Source: Rhodoferax sp. OV413 (GTDB lineage: Bacteria; Pseudomonadota; Gammaproteobacteria; Burkholderiales; Burkholderiaceae_C). Taken from it: 62,555 bases of DNA. Under the pieces are notes generated by a model. It did not search any database and was not told where the DNA came from. It saw only the letters and a list, made by a program, of their open reading frames with translations. The position numbers and the translations under genes were made by a program. Positions 12,936 through 23,222 of this stretch are shown piece after piece (within the stretch, counting starts at the first letter, position 1; each line of letters starts with the position of its first letter). Location: the NCBI GenBank assembly GCA_945861785.1, contig CAMAWD010000030.1, positions 1 through 62,555 on the forward strand. Reading direction: 5' to 3'.

Positions 12936-14081
12936 TCAGTAGGTGCCAGGCAGAAGGATACCGCTATCGACGTTGGCAATGTTCGTGTGGCCACAGAAGG
13001 CCATGGTCACGTCAAGCTCCTTGTGGATGATCTGCAGCGCCTTTGTGACGCCGGCTTCGCCCATGGCGCCCAGGCCATAGACCATTGCACGGCCGATCAT
13101 GGTGCCCCGCGCACCCAGCGCCCAGGCCTTGAGCACATCCTGCCCGGAGCGGATGCCGCCGTCCATCCAGACCTCGGTCTGGCTGCCAACTGCCGCCACG
13201 ATCGCCGGCAGGGCCGCGATGCTCGATGGTGCGCCATCGAGCTGGCGCCCGCCATGGTTGCTGACCACGATGGCGTCGGCACCGGCGGCCACGGCGAGGC
13301 GGGCGTCCTCGGCGTCCATGATGCCTTTGAGGATCAGCTTGCCGCCCCAGCGCTCCTTGACCCAGGCGACATCGGCCCAGGAAAGACGCGGGTCGAACTG
13401 CTCGTTGGTCCAGGCCGCCAGCGAACTCATGTCGCTGACCCCCTTGACGTGGCCCACCAGGTTGCGGAAGGTGTGGCGCCGCGTGCCCAACATGCCCAGG
13501 CACCAGCGCGGTTTGGTGGCCAGGTTGAGGATGTTGCGCAGGGTGGGGCGGGGCGGGGCGGTCAGTCCGTTTTTCAGGTCCTTGTGGCGTTGGCCGATTA
13601 CCTGCAGGTCGAGCGTGAGCACCAGGGCACTGCACTTGGCGGCGCGGGTGCGTTCGATCATGCGTGCCATGGCGTCGCGGTCGCGCATCATGTAGAGCTG
13701 AAACCAGAACGGTGCGCTGGTGTTCTCGGCGATGTCCTCGATCGAGCAGATGCTCATGGTGGACAGCGTGAACGGAATGCCGAACTTCTCGGCGGCGCGT
13801 GCGGCGTGGATCTCGCCATCGGCATGTTGCATGCCGGTGAGGCCCACCGGTGCGATCGACACGGGCATTTTGGCCGGGCAACCGACCATGGTGGTGGCGG
13901 TGCTGCGGTTTTCCATGTTGACCGCCACCCGCTGGCGCAGTTTGATGCTCTGGAAATCCTCCGAGTTGGCGCGGTAGGTGCTTTCGGTCCAGGAGCCGGA
14001 ATCGGCGTAGTCGTAGAACATGCGCGGCACGCGCTTTTCTGCCAGCACGCGCAGGTCTTCGATGTTGGTGATAACGGCCAA
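12936..14081 (-). CDS. lldD: FMN-dependent alpha-hydroxy-acid (L-lactate) dehydrogenase
   Basis: A 381-residue (S)-2-hydroxy-acid oxidase/dehydrogenase that oxidises L-lactate or related acids to the keto acid with FMN. Features in order: PRMFYDYADSGSWTE near residue 19, the FMN-binding SIAPVGLTGM near 75, FQLYMMRDRD near 126, LILKGIMDAEDA near 248, the catalytic SNHGGRQLDG near 274 with its His and Arg, and DGGIRSGQDVLKA near 307. Length is normal. Distinction between lactate, mandelate and glycolate cannot be made safely. It is probably in an operon with the downstream transporter. Confidence 0.9.
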   Translation of the reverse strand: MAVITNIEDLRVLAEKRVPRMFYDYADSGSWTESTYRANSEDFQSIKLRQRVAVNMENRSTATTMVGCPAKMPVSIAPVGLTGMQHADGEIHAARAAEKFGIPFTLSTMSICSIEDIAENTSAPFWFQLYMMRDRDAMARMIERTRAAKCSALVLTLDLQVIGQRHKDLKNGLTAPPRPTLRNILNLATKPRWCLGMLGTRRHTFRNLVGHVKGVSDMSSLAAWTNEQFDPRLSWADVAWVKERWGGKLILKGIMDAEDARLAVAAGADAIVVSNHGGRQLDGAPSSIAALPAIVAAVGSQTEVWMDGGIRSGQDVLKAWALGARGTMIGRAMVYGLGAMGEAGVTKALQIIHKELDVTMAFCGHTNIANVDSGILLPGTY

Positions 14082-14193
14082 AGGTGTCTCCTTGTTGGGA
14101 GACCAATGGTAGCCGCAGCGCGGGACACCCGGTTTGAAACCGGGGCCGCGCGGATTGAAAAAATTTCCGCCGTGGCCGACCGCCAGTCTCCGA

Positions 14194-14423
14194 TCAGCCC
14201 AGGCGCAACGTGTGGCCAGGCCCGTGCACGGTCCGGATCACCGATGTACCGGGGTTTCGCGCAACCCGTGGACGTACACCTCGACCGCATTGCGACCCAC
14301 ATCGTCCTGCTGCTGGCTGCGCAGTGCGGTATCGGCCATCTCGCCGTTGCGCACCCAGTCGACAGCGAAATGCCCGGCCCGCAACAGACAGGAGCGCCGC
14401 GCCCTGGCTGGAACTCGCGGCAT
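14194..14423 (-). pseudogene. 3' remnant of an OmpR-family response regulator
   Basis: Read on the minus strand in two frames, the sequence gives DWVRNGEMADTALRSQQQDD then GRNAVEVYVHGLRE, and, after a further shift, SVIRTVHGPGHTLRLG with a stop at 14194-14196. This is the recognition helix and C-terminal wing of a TctD/QseB-type winged-helix domain (usual form NAVEVYVHRLR then IRTVRGLGY). At least one frameshift separates the two parts, and the receiver domain is gone. It is joined directly to the DsbC-like fragment upstream. Confidence 0.68.
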
Positions 14424-14703
14424 TCAGCAGGCCGACGGGGATCCAGATGAACTTGGCCTTCTTCTGGAGCGCAATGGAGGCTTCCCACAAATGGGCGCAG
14501 TGCAGGCACTGGGTGTCGAAGAACACATAGACTGTGTTGGCGTTCATCATGGCTCCGACCGTGAAGCCTTTGGCTTCGGCCCCGACGATCTCCACCGAGG
14601 GGCTGCGTTTGGGCGCATCGCGCACGTCGTCGCCTTTGGAGCAGGCGGCGAGGGCGAGGCACACGGCCAGGAAACCTGCCAGCAGGATGCGAGTGCGTGT
14701 CAT
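14420..14703 (-). pseudogene. DsbC/DsbG-like thioredoxin-fold lipoprotein, truncated
   Basis: From ATG 14703 there is a lipoprotein signal (hydrophobic run then LAAC near residue 19), GFTVGAMMNANTVYVFFDTQ and CLHCAHLWEAS. CLHC is a CxxC redox site like that of DsbC-type periplasmic disulfide proteins. After FIWIPVGLLNAASSSQGAAL the family sequence stops and a response-regulator tail begins. The frame itself runs on to 14194, giving a chimeric 170-codon frame. About half of the thioredoxin fold is missing, so activity is unlikely. Confidence 0.7.
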
Positions 14704-14761
14704 CAGTGTACCTTCACCCTGCGGGCTGCGGTGCGAGCCCCTTGGGGCGGCCCGGCGGGGC

Positions 14762-16162
14762 TCATGCGCCAATCCTTGTCAGATGCCGTGCGATCTGGGC
14801 ACGGACTTGGGCCGGGGCGGTGCCGCCCAGGATGTTGCGGGCGTTCAGGCTGCCGCGCAGGCTCAGCACCTCAAACACATCGGGGCCGATCGCCGGGTTG
14901 AATTCCTGCAAGGCTGCAAGCGGGAACTCGGACAGGTCCAAGCCCTGCGCAATCGCCGCCTTGACCACGTGGGCGACGGTTTCGTGCGCGTCACGGAACG
15001 GCAGCCCCTTCTTGGTGAGGTAGTCCGCCAGGTCGGTCGCGGTGGCGTAACCTTTGAGCGCCGCACGTTCCATCGCCTGCGGCTTGACGGTGATTCCGCC
15101 CACCATGTCGGCGAAGATGCGCAGCGTGTCCTTGAGCGTGTCGACAGTGTCGAACAGGGGTTCCTTGTCTTCCTGGTTGTCCTTGTTGTAGGCCAGGGGC
15201 TGGCCCTTCATCAGGGTCAGCAGGCCCATCAGGTGGCCCACGACGCGGCCGGTCTTGCCACGGGCGAGTTCGGGCACATCGGGGTTTTTCTTCTGGGGCA
15301 TGATGGAACTGCCGGTGCAAAAACGGTCGGCGATGTCGATGAAGCCAAAACTCTGGCTCATCCACAGGACCAGTTCCTCGCTGAGTCGGCTGATATGGAC
15401 CATGGCCAGGCTGGCCGCGGCGGCGAACTCTATCGCGAAGTCCCGGTCGCTGACCGCGTCCAGGCTGTTCTGGCAAACGCCCTCCATGCCCAGTGTGGCG
15501 GCCACACGTTCGCGGTCCAGCGGGTAGCTGGTGCCGGCCAGGGCAGCGGCGCCCAGGGGCAGCCGGTTCACGCGCCGGCGTACGTCATGCATGCGCTCGG
15601 CGTCGCGCGCGAACATCTCGACATAGGCAAGCATGTGGTGGCCGAAACTCACTGGTTGCGCCACCTGCAGGTGGGTGAAGCCGGGCAGGATGACGTCGGT
15701 GTTTTTGTCGGCCAGCGCGAGCAGCGCCCGTTGCAGGTCGGTGAGCAGCGCGCCGATCAGGTCGATCTCGTCGCGCAGCCAAAGGCGCACGTCGGTTGCC
15801 ACCTGGTCGTTGCGCGAGCGGCCAGTGTGCAGCCGCTTGCCGGCATCGCCCACCAGCTGTGTCAGACGGGCTTCTACGTTGAGGTGGACATCCTCCAGAT
15901 CGAGCTTCCACTCGAATGCGCCGGAGCTGATCTCCTGGGTGATGGTGTCCATTCCGCGGCCGATGGCAGCGTGGTCGTCGGTGCTGATGATGCCCTGGTG
16001 GCACAACATCTCGGCGTGCGCCAGCGAGCCGCGGATGTCGACCTGCCACAGGCGCTTGTCAAAGAACACGCTCGAGGTGTAACGTTTGACCAGGTCGCTC
16101 ATGGGTTCGGAAAACAGTGCCGACCAGGCTTCGGATTTTTTGTCGAGTTGGTTCTGGGACAT
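14762..16162 (-). CDS. argH: argininosuccinate lyase
   Basis: A 466-residue cytoplasmic enzyme that splits argininosuccinate into arginine and fumarate, the last step of arginine synthesis. The fumarase/ASL superfamily signature [12 protein letters not shown] is present near residue 285 with its catalytic Ser. [20 protein letters not shown] near 112 and [11 protein letters not shown] near 210 are further conserved blocks. Length and ends are normal. It is transcribed alone on the minus strand; its start is 81 bases from the divergent sensor kinase gene at 16244. No arginine-operator-like sequence was recognised. Confidence 0.97.
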   Translation of the reverse strand: MSQNQLDKKSEAWSALFSEPMSDLVKRYTSSVFFDKRLWQVDIRGSLAHAEMLCHQGIISTDDHAAIGRGMDTITQEISSGAFEWKLDLEDVHLNVEARLTQLVGDAGKRLHTGRSRNDQVATDVRLWLRDEIDLIGALLTDLQRALLALADKNTDVILPGFTHLQVAQPVSFGHHMLAYVEMFARDAERMHDVRRRVNRLPLGAAALAGTSYPLDRERVAATLGMEGVCQNSLDAVSDRDFAIEFAAAASLAMVHISRLSEELVLWMSQSFGFIDIADRFCTGSSIMPQKKNPDVPELARGKTGRVVGHLMGLLTLMKGQPLAYNKDNQEDKEPLFDTVDTLKDTLRIFADMVGGITVKPQAMERAALKGYATATDLADYLTKKGLPFRDAHETVAHVVKAAIAQGLDLSEFPLAALQEFNPAIGPDVFEVLSLRGSLNARNILGGTAPAQVRAQIARHLTRIGA

Positions 16163-16243
16163 CGGGCAGGGGCAGGTTGGCGTCCGGTGGCCGGACGCAG
16201 GGGATACGGGATCACCAATAATCGGGGCAAACCCGACACAGTG

Positions 16244-17281
16244 ATGAAAGATACCGAAATTTTATCGACCTTCCAGGAACAAGACGGGCAGGGCGCGCCG
16301 TCGGGTGCCGGGCCGGTGCTGGTATTCGATGCCTGCCAGCTTGGCGTGGTGTTGCGGGCAGTGCTGTTTGTCGAGTTGGTGGGTGCCGTGGGGGCCATGT
16401 TCGGGGCTTATGCACCGCTGGACTGGTTGTTGCGCCTGGCCGTGCTGACGGCCGCCACTCTGCCGGCCACCCTGGCCTGGCTGATCGTGGCATGCACCCT
16501 CAAGCGTTGGTTGGGGCGTTTGCCGGAACCGGTGCAATACGCTTGTGGCATGGCGCTGGGTGCGCTGGCCGGGGCCTATGGCTGCGCCATGCTGGCGGTC
16601 ACCGGACTGGTCGAGAGCGCGCCCTGGGTGGCAAGTGCCTGTGCCGGTGCCGCCATGGCCGCGGCCCTGGTGGCTGGGTTGGTACTTCGGGCCAAGGCCC
16701 GCGCCCCTGCAGCCACAGCCGCGCGCCTGACCGAGCTGCAGTCCCGGATCCGGCCGCACTTCCTGTTCAATACGCTCAACAGTGCCATTGCGCTGGTGCG
16801 GGCCGAGCCCGGACGGGCCGAAACACTGCTCGAAGACCTGAGTGACCTGTTTCGCCACGCACTGATCGATCAGGGCGACTCGGTTACTCTGGAAGACGAA
16901 ATTGCCCTTGCGAGGCGCTACCTGGCCATCGAAGGGGTGCGTTTCGGTGATCGCCTGCACGTCGAGTGGGCGCTCGACCCAGCCGCAGGCCAGGCCAGGC
17001 TGCCGCCACTGCTGCTGCAGCCACTGCTCGAGAACGCGGTGCGCCATGGCGTTGAGCCGAGCGAGGTTGGCGCGACGCTACGTGTCTCGACCCAGTGCCG
17101 CGGGTCCGTGGTGCTGATCAAGGTCACCAATACCGTGCCAGCCGGTGCCGGCTCACCAGGGCATGGTGTGGCATTGAACAATGTTCGCGATCGTTTGCGT
17201 CTGCTGCACGATGTGCAGGGGCAGTTTCGAAGTGGCCTTGTGGATGGTGTGTACCAGGTGCGCATCGAGGTGCCTGCATGA
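16244..17281 (+). CDS. sensor histidine kinase of the LytS/AlgZ family
   Basis: A 345-residue membrane kinase. Four hydrophobic segments fill residues 30-150 (for example [22 protein letters not shown]). The His_kinase domain shows [13 protein letters not shown] near residue 170 with the phospho-acceptor His, and the ATPase region shows [16 protein letters not shown] near 250 and [11 protein letters not shown] near 310. This is the short 'AlgZ/FimS' type. GTG at 16241 is an alternative start three bases earlier. A LytTR response regulator follows 57 bases later, so the pair forms one two-component system. The signal and targets are unknown. Confidence 0.88.
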   Translation: MKDTEILSTFQEQDGQGAPSGAGPVLVFDACQLGVVLRAVLFVELVGAVGAMFGAYAPLDWLLRLAVLTAATLPATLAWLIVACTLKRWLGRLPEPVQYACGMALGALAGAYGCAMLAVTGLVESAPWVASACAGAAMAAALVAGLVLRAKARAPAATAARLTELQSRIRPHFLFNTLNSAIALVRAEPGRAETLLEDLSDLFRHALIDQGDSVTLEDEIALARRYLAIEGVRFGDRLHVEWALDPAAGQARLPPLLLQPLLENAVRHGVEPSEVGATLRVSTQCRGSVVLIKVTNTVPAGAGSPGHGVALNNVRDRLRLLHDVQGQFRSGLVDGVYQVRIEVPA

Positions 17282-17338
17282 GCGTCGCGCCGGGCCGTTC
17301 CCCTGGGTGAATTCCGCAATGCACAGCATGGAGGTTGC

Positions 17339-18112
17339 GTGGTAAATGTTGATGTTGAGCAACTGGTGCTGAAGGCGCTGATCGTGGACGACGAGCCGCT
17401 TGCGCGGGCGCGCCTGCGCACGCTGCTGGGCGAGTGTGTGTCGCCGCAGGTGCAGGTGGATGGCGAGGCATCCAACGCAGCCCAGGCCGTGGCCATGCTG
17501 ACCCACCAGCAGTTCGATTTGGCGCTTCTCGACATCCACATGCCCGGCGCCGACGGCATGACCCTGGCGAAAAATGTGCGCGCGTTGCCCCGTCCGCCCG
17601 CGATCGTCTTCGTGACCGCGCATGCCGAACACGCGGTGCAGGCCTTCGAGATCGAGGCCGTGGACTACCTGACCAAGCCGGTGCGCTTGTCCCGGCTGGT
17701 GCTGGCATTGCAGAAGGTGGAGCGGTTGGTGCGCCAGCAGATGCAGCAGTCGGACCTGGCTGCGGGCCAGGAGTTTCTGACCATTCAGGACCGGGGACGG
17801 ACCGAGCGTGTGCCGCTGCACGAGGTCGTCTACCTCAAGGCCGAACTGAAGTACCTCACCGTGCGCACGGCCAGCCGCAGCCTGATCCTGGATGGTTCAT
17901 TGAGTGAAATGGAAGACAAGTTCGGTCACCAGTTTTTGCGCATCCACCGCAATGCCCTTGTCACGCGCCATTTGGTGCGGGCGCTGGAAAAGCATTTCGA
18001 TGACGAAGAGGGCGAAGGCTGGGCCGTGCGGATGCAGGGCGTGGACGAACTGCTGGCGGTGTCTCGCCGCCAACTCGCCGCGGTGCGTGAACTGCTCAGC
18101 AAGCCAGCATGA
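17339..18112 (+). CDS. LytTR-type response regulator (AlgR-like)
   Basis: A 257-residue cytoplasmic transcription regulator. The receiver domain has IVDDEPLARARLR near residue 15, LALLDIHMPGADG with the phospho-acceptor Asp near 64, and the Lys in VDYLTKPVRL near 113. A LytTR DNA-binding domain follows (RVPLHEVVYLKAELKYLTV, then GHQFLRIHRNALV). GTG 17339 is used, but GTG 17366, close to the receiver, is equally possible. It works with the upstream AlgZ-like kinase; in pseudomonads such pairs control alginate and pili, but nothing here fixes the targets. Confidence 0.88.
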   Translation: MVNVDVEQLVLKALIVDDEPLARARLRTLLGECVSPQVQVDGEASNAAQAVAMLTHQQFDLALLDIHMPGADGMTLAKNVRALPRPPAIVFVTAHAEHAVQAFEIEAVDYLTKPVRLSRLVLALQKVERLVRQQMQQSDLAAGQEFLTIQDRGRTERVPLHEVVYLKAELKYLTVRTASRSLILDGSLSEMEDKFGHQFLRIHRNALVTRHLVRALEKHFDDEEGEGWAVRMQGVDELLAVSRRQLAAVRELLSKPA

Positions 18113-18133
18113 ACACCGAAGTCGACGTACGCA

Positions 18134-18484
18134 TCCGGGCACAACGACCTGCTGGCCGGCAACTTCCTGGACGATGGCGCGCGCCTGTGGCTGATCGACT
18201 GGGACTACGCCGGGTTCAACACGCCGCTGTTCGACCTTGCCAACCTGTCAGCCAACAACGGGTTTCCCAGCCAGCTTGCACATGAACTCCTGGCGATTTA
18301 CTACGGCACAGCACCCGATGCGGCGCAGCTGTGCGCCTTGCATGCGATGCAGGCCGCTTCCATGGTGCGCGAGGCGTTGTGGGGCGCAGTGTCGCACCAC
18401 CACTCGCTGGTCGATTTCGACTTCGAAGCGTACACGCAGATCTGGCTGGACCGTCTGGCCGGGCATGTCCAGGGCCGCGACTGA
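18134..18484 (+). pseudogene. 3' remnant of a choline-kinase-like phosphotransferase
   Basis: The frame without a start codon reads GHNDLLAGNFLDDGARLWL, then IDWDYAGFNTPLFDLANL, and ends GHVQGRD. This is the Brenner motif (HND with catalytic Asp) and the DFG-like IDWDYAG of aminoglycoside/choline kinase-fold enzymes. The N-terminal lobe is absent: the gene begins about 22 bases after the response regulator. A deletion seems to have fused the two loci. The remaining 116 residues cannot bind ATP normally. Confidence 0.75.
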
Positions 18485-18513
18485 GCCCTCTGGCAGGTCA
18501 ATCCGGCCCGGGC

Positions 18514-21348
18514 TCAACCGGTGTTGCGCAGGCCCGCCGCGATGCCATTGATCGAGATGTGGATGCCGCGGCGGATGCGTTCGTCGGTGTTGCCAGCGCG
18601 GTAGCGCCGTAGCAGTTCCACCTGCAGGTGGTGCAGTGGGTCTATGTACGGGAAGCGGTGGCGGATCGAGCGTTGCAGCGCGGCGTTGTTCGCGAGGCGC
18701 TGCTTGTGGCCGGTGATCTGGGCCAGCGCGTCCGCGGTGCGGTGCCATTCGGAGTCGATCGCCGTCAGGATCTTCTTGCGCAAGCGGGTGTTGCTCACGA
18801 GCTCGGCATACCGCGCGCCCAGAGCGAGGTCGCTCTTGGCCATCACCATGTCCATGTTGGACAACAGCGTGCGAAAGAAAGGCCATTGGCGGTACATCTT
18901 TTGCAGCAGGGCCAGCCGTTCCTTGCGGGCCTTGGCATCGGTTGCCGCAAGGAAATCATGCACGGCGGCGCCGAATCCGTACCAGCCCGGCAGTGTGAGC
19001 CGGCACTGCCCCCAGCTGAAGCCCCAAGGGATTGCGCGCAGATCTTCGATCCGCAGCGAAGCCTTTGGCGATGCCGGGTGCGAGCCGATGTTCAGTTCGG
19101 TGATCTCGCGTATCGGTGTCGACCCGAAGAAATATTCGGTGAAGCCGGGCGTTTCGTAGACCAACGCCCGGTAGCTGGCCATGCTGGCCTCTGACAAGGT
19201 GCCAGCGGCCCGCAGGAAGTCCGGGCTGGCGGGCTTGGTGGGCTGCAGCAGAGTAGCCTCCAGTGTGGCTGCGACCAGCGTCTCCAGGTTGCGGCGGCCG
19301 ATCTCCGGATTGGCATACTTCGAACCGATCACCTCGCCTTGCTCGGTCAGGCGGATCTGGCCGCGCACCGTGCCCGGCGGTTGTGCCAGGATGGCCTGGT
19401 AGCTGGGACCGCCGCCACGTCCGACGGTGCCCCCGCGACCGTGGAACATGCGCAGCTTGATGCGAACCGCGCCAGGCCCAATGCTGGCCATGTCATCGAA
19501 CAGGTCCACCAATGCGATCTCGGCGCGGTAGAGCTCCCAGTTGCTGGTGAAAATGCCCCCGTCCTTGTTGCTGTCGGAATAACCCAGCATGACGTCCTGC
19601 TCGGCACCGCCGCGCTGCACCAGTGCCCTGATTCCCGGCAATGCGTAGAACTCGCGCATGATGTCTGGCGCATTGCGCAGGTCGTCGATGGTCTCGAACA
19701 ACGGGACGACGATGAGTTGGGCCTGGGCTTCTTCGTCCAGGGTGCCGTGCAGCAGCCCGACCTCTTTTTGCAGCAAAAGCACTTCGAGCAGGTCGCTCAC
19801 CGTCTCGGTGTGGCTGATGATGTAGTGGCGGATCGACTGCTTGCCGTAACGGCCGATCATCGTGCGCGCCGTCTCGAAGATGCCGAGTTCGGATTGCGCA
19901 AGGCCCGAATAGGTGTGGTCAAGCACCCGCAGCGGACGTGCGTCGCAAAGCAGCCGCAACAGGAGCGCCCTGCGAGCGGTTTCATCGAGCTGGCCATAGG
20001 CGCCTTCGATCCGTGCGGTGGCCAGCAGCTCGGCGACGACTTCCTCGTGTTTGTCCGAGCTCTGGCGCAGGTCCACCGTGGCCAGGTGAAAACCGAACAC
20101 GTCCACCGCGCGGACCAAAGGGTGAAGCCGTTGCGCGGCCAGCGCTGACCCGTGGTGGGAAAGCAGGGAGGTTTCAACGGTGCGCAGGTCGGCGCAGAAT
20201 TCCTCGGCCGTACGGTATGGGTTCTGTGGTGCCACCGCATGGCGCGCGGCCTCGCCGCCGGTCAGGTCCTTCAGGGTGGCCGCCAGCCGGGCATAGACAC
20301 CGGTGAGCGCGCGCCGATAGGGTTCATCCTGCCGGTGTTCGTCGGTGTCGGGTGAGCGCTCGGCCAAGGCACGCATTTCCGGCGAGCAGTTCACCAGCAT
20401 GGCCGACACCGACAACTCTCCGCCCAGGTAGTGAACCTCGGTCAGGTAGTGCCGCAGAGCCACATCCGCCTGGCGCTTGAGGGCATAGGCGAGGGTCTGC
20501 GCACTGACGTTCGGATTGCCATCCCGGTCGCCACCGATCCAGTGTCCCATGCGCAGGAAACTGGCGATGTGGCCGCTGTCGAGTTCGCGTTCCAGGTTGG
20601 CGTAGACCTTGGGGATCTCGCGCAGGAAAGTCGCCTCGTAGTAACTCAGCGCGTTCTCGACCTCGTCGGCCACGGTCAGCTTGGTGAAGCGCAACAGCCG
20701 GGTCTGCCACAACTGCACGACGCGGGCGCGGATCTGGGCCTCGTTGGTGGCCAATTCGCGCGGCGTGAGCGCGTCCTTGCGCGTAGCGCTGGCCAGTGCG
20801 CGCATTCGGATGTCATCGCGCGCAACCAGCAACTGCGCGATACCCCGCTCTGCATCCAGAATGCTCTTGCGCTGCACTTCGGTCGGGTGCGCGGTCAGCA
20901 CCGGGGATACAAAGCTGTCTGCGAGCGTGGCGACCACCGCCTCCGGCGCGATGCCGGCCCAGCGCAGGCGCGACAGCGCGACGTCGATGCTGCCTTCATG
21001 GGTGTCCCCGGCGCGTTCATGGACGGCCCGGCGGCGAATGTGGTGACGGTCTTCTGCCAAGTTGGCGAGGTGACTGAAATAGGTGAAGGCACGGATGACG
21101 CTGACCGTCTGGTCGCCACTGAGCCCGCTCAGCAGATTCTTCAGCGCGTGGTCGGCATCGTGGTCGGCATGGCGGCGAAATGCGACCGACAATTTGCGGA
21201 CCTGCTCGACCAGGTCGAACGCAGCATCGCCGTCCTGGTCACGGATAACGTCACCCAGGATGCGGCCGAGAAGGCGGATGTCTTCCACCAGGGGACGCTC
21301 GTTTTCGCGGGTACGTCGAGCGGTCTCTGTGCTGGGGCTGGTGGTCAT
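18514..21348 (-). CDS. ppc: phosphoenolpyruvate carboxylase
   Basis: A 944-residue enzyme that carboxylates PEP to oxaloacetate, refilling the TCA cycle. Start is set at ATG 21348 ([20 protein letters not shown]); 14 upstream codons are also open. Key elements: [14 protein letters not shown] near residue 155 with the catalytic His, [10 protein letters not shown] near 235, [10 protein letters not shown] near 600, [17 protein letters not shown] near 640 and the family C-terminus NTG. Full length. It is divergent from hemC, with 88 bases between the starts. Confidence 0.96.
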   Translation of the reverse strand: MTTSPSTETARRTRENERPLVEDIRLLGRILGDVIRDQDGDAAFDLVEQVRKLSVAFRRHADHDADHALKNLLSGLSGDQTVSVIRAFTYFSHLANLAEDRHHIRRRAVHERAGDTHEGSIDVALSRLRWAGIAPEAVVATLADSFVSPVLTAHPTEVQRKSILDAERGIAQLLVARDDIRMRALASATRKDALTPRELATNEAQIRARVVQLWQTRLLRFTKLTVADEVENALSYYEATFLREIPKVYANLERELDSGHIASFLRMGHWIGGDRDGNPNVSAQTLAYALKRQADVALRHYLTEVHYLGGELSVSAMLVNCSPEMRALAERSPDTDEHRQDEPYRRALTGVYARLAATLKDLTGGEAARHAVAPQNPYRTAEEFCADLRTVETSLLSHHGSALAAQRLHPLVRAVDVFGFHLATVDLRQSSDKHEEVVAELLATARIEGAYGQLDETARRALLLRLLCDARPLRVLDHTYSGLAQSELGIFETARTMIGRYGKQSIRHYIISHTETVSDLLEVLLLQKEVGLLHGTLDEEAQAQLIVVPLFETIDDLRNAPDIMREFYALPGIRALVQRGGAEQDVMLGYSDSNKDGGIFTSNWELYRAEIALVDLFDDMASIGPGAVRIKLRMFHGRGGTVGRGGGPSYQAILAQPPGTVRGQIRLTEQGEVIGSKYANPEIGRRNLETLVAATLEATLLQPTKPASPDFLRAAGTLSEASMASYRALVYETPGFTEYFFGSTPIREITELNIGSHPASPKASLRIEDLRAIPWGFSWGQCRLTLPGWYGFGAAVHDFLAATDAKARKERLALLQKMYRQWPFFRTLLSNMDMVMAKSDLALGARYAELVSNTRLRKKILTAIDSEWHRTADALAQITGHKQRLANNAALQRSIRHRFPYIDPLHHLQVELLRRYRAGNTDERIRRGIHISINGIAAGLRNTG

Positions 21349-21436
21349 GGTTCGGGGGAGTCTTGGAGCCTGTCGGGCATTCGAGGCCATGCTAGCATCG
21401 ACTGTCGCCCTACTTGATTACCAACAGGTTGCCGCC

Positions 21437-22399
21437 GTGAACTTGCCAGTGCCCCGTCCTCTCGTGATAGCCACCCGGGAAAGCCCCCTGGCGATGTGGC
21501 AGGCGCAGCATGTCCAGGCCCTGCTGGAGCAACTGGGCCACCGCGTCAGCCTGCTGGGCATGACCACCAAGGGCGACCAGATACTTGACCGTTCACTGAG
21601 CAAGGTCGGTGGCAAGGGCCTGTTCGTGAAGGAACTCGAACTCGCCCTGGAGGACGGGCGAGCCGACATGGCGGTGCATTCGCTCAAGGACATGCCGATG
21701 GACTTGCCCGAAGGTTTCGCGCTGGCGTGTGTCATGCAGCGGGAGGACCCGCGCGATGCGCTCGTATCGAGCCGGTTCGCCAGCCTGCGGGATCTGCCCC
21801 CGGGTGCGGTGGTTGGCACATCCAGCTTGCGGCGCGTGGTGTTGCTGCGCGACGCGTTCGCACGCATGGGGCGCACCGACATCCGCATCGAGCCTTTGCG
21901 TGGCAATGTCAATACCCGCCTGCGCAAACTGGATGACGGCGCCTACGACGCGATCGTGCTGGCCGCAGCCGGTCTCAGGCGCCTGGGCATGGCGTACCGT
22001 ATCCGTGCCGCTTTCGAGCCTGACGAGATGCTGCCGGCCGCCGGACAGGGTGCATTGGGCATCGAGGTGCGAGCGGGTCGGCAGGACATGGTGCTGGCAT
22101 TGGCCCCGCTGGCCCATATCGCGACATGGCAGGCCGTGACCGCGGAGCGCACAGTCAGCCGGGAGATGGGGGGCAGTTGTTCGATGCCACTGGCGGCCCA
22201 TGCCGTATGGCGCGGTGGCGAGTTGCACCTGGTGGCCGCATGGGGCGTTGTGGACGATGCTCCAGCCGCCGTGGCGCGGTCACCGCTGGTGCGCGCTTCG
22301 GCCGCCGCAACCGTGGATTCGCTGCTGCAGGCAGAGGCGCTCGGCCAGGGGGTGGCGCAACAGTTGTGCCGGGGCGGCGCTGTGCGCTCCCCAGGATAA
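21437..22399 (+). CDS. hemC: porphobilinogen deaminase (hydroxymethylbilane synthase)
   Basis: A 320-residue cytoplasmic enzyme that joins four porphobilinogens to hydroxymethylbilane in haem synthesis. The N-terminus [39 protein letters not shown], the LKDMPMDLP motif, GTSSLRR, and [12 protein letters not shown] are all present. [11 protein letters not shown] near residue 245 carries the Cys that binds the dipyrromethane cofactor. GTG at 21437 is chosen because family likeness starts a few residues later. First gene of hemC-hemD-hemX-hemY. Confidence 0.95.
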   Translation: MNLPVPRPLVIATRESPLAMWQAQHVQALLEQLGHRVSLLGMTTKGDQILDRSLSKVGGKGLFVKELELALEDGRADMAVHSLKDMPMDLPEGFALACVMQREDPRDALVSSRFASLRDLPPGAVVGTSSLRRVVLLRDAFARMGRTDIRIEPLRGNVNTRLRKLDDGAYDAIVLAAAGLRRLGMAYRIRAAFEPDEMLPAAGQGALGIEVRAGRQDMVLALAPLAHIATWQAVTAERTVSREMGGSCSMPLAAHAVWRGGELHLVAAWGVVDDAPAAVARSPLVRASAAATVDSLLQAEALGQGVAQQLCRGGAVRSPG

Positions 22400-22427
22400 A
22401 ACCCCGCACCGGGATCGGGCCCGCAGC

Positions 22428-23222
22428 ATGCGCGTGATCGTCACCCGGCCCGAGCCTGAATGCAGCCAGTGGGTGCGTGCGATGGTGGCGCATGGCCTCG
22501 ACGCCACCGCCATGCCCCTGATCGTACTTTGCTCCGCCAACGACGCTGCGACCGTGCATGGGTACTGGCGCAGGCTGACCCAATACCGGGCGGTCATGTT
22601 CGTCAGCGGTGCCGCGGTCCAGCACTTCTTCTCAAGATGTCCGGCGCAGGAAGCGCCTCCGATTGCTGGCCGTGTCGATTCCCCGAGGTTCTGGGCCACC
22701 GGTCCAGGGACCATCTCCTCACTGGTACGCCAGGGTGTCGATCCGGCCCGCATCGATGCGCCCGATGTCGACAAGGGCCAATTCGATTCCGAGGCGCTGT
22801 GGGCGGTGGTCCAGGCGCAGGCGCAGCGTGGTCAGCGCGTCCTGATCGTGCGGGGTGCCGACGCGGCAGGCCCGGCGATGGCCCACGGGGCCGGGCGCGA
22901 CTGGCTGGCCACCCAATTAGAGCAATCCGGCGTGGGTGTGGATTTCGTGGTGGTGTACCAGCGGTGTCCACCAAGCTGGAGTGACCCCGAACGGCGCCAT
23001 GCCCAGGCGGCCGCGCGGGATGGTTCGTTGTGGCTGTTCACCAGTTCACAGGCGATCGCCCATCTGTCTGTGTGCCTGCCGGGCCAGGTCTGGGCCGGGG
23101 CACGTGCCATCGCGACCCACGCGCGTATCGCGCAGGCTGCACGCGAGGCCGGTTTCGGTGTTGTATGGGAGTCACGGCCGCGCATGGGGGATGTGGTTGC
23201 GTCGATAGAATCGGCGGGATGA
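22428..23222 (+). CDS. hemD: uroporphyrinogen-III synthase
   Basis: A 264-residue enzyme that closes hydroxymethylbilane to uroporphyrinogen III with inversion of ring D. The family is weakly conserved. Visible are the N-terminal VIVTRPEPECSQWVRAM, FVSGAAVQHFF near 70, VLIVRGADAAGPAM near 145 and TSSQAIAHL near 205. Position between hemC and hemX secures the call. Its stop overlaps the hemX start by four bases (ATGA). Confidence 0.9.
   Translation: MRVIVTRPEPECSQWVRAMVAHGLDATAMPLIVLCSANDAATVHGYWRRLTQYRAVMFVSGAAVQHFFSRCPAQEAPPIAGRVDSPRFWATGPGTISSLVRQGVDPARIDAPDVDKGQFDSEALWAVVQAQAQRGQRVLIVRGADAAGPAMAHGAGRDWLATQLEQSGVGVDFVVVYQRCPPSWSDPERRHAQAAARDGSLWLFTSSQAIAHLSVCLPGQVWAGARAIATHARIAQAAREAGFGVVWESRPRMGDVVASIESAG

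Noticed and set aside
12720-14450. A 576-codon plus-strand frame opposite the hydroxy-acid dehydrogenase.
   Set aside because: The minus strand encodes a well-conserved FMN enzyme there; the plus frame is a high-GC shadow.
14534-16243. A very long plus-strand open frame running through the argH region into the sensor kinase gene.
   Set aside because: It is the antisense of argH and only becomes coding at ATG 16244; the upstream part has no family likeness.
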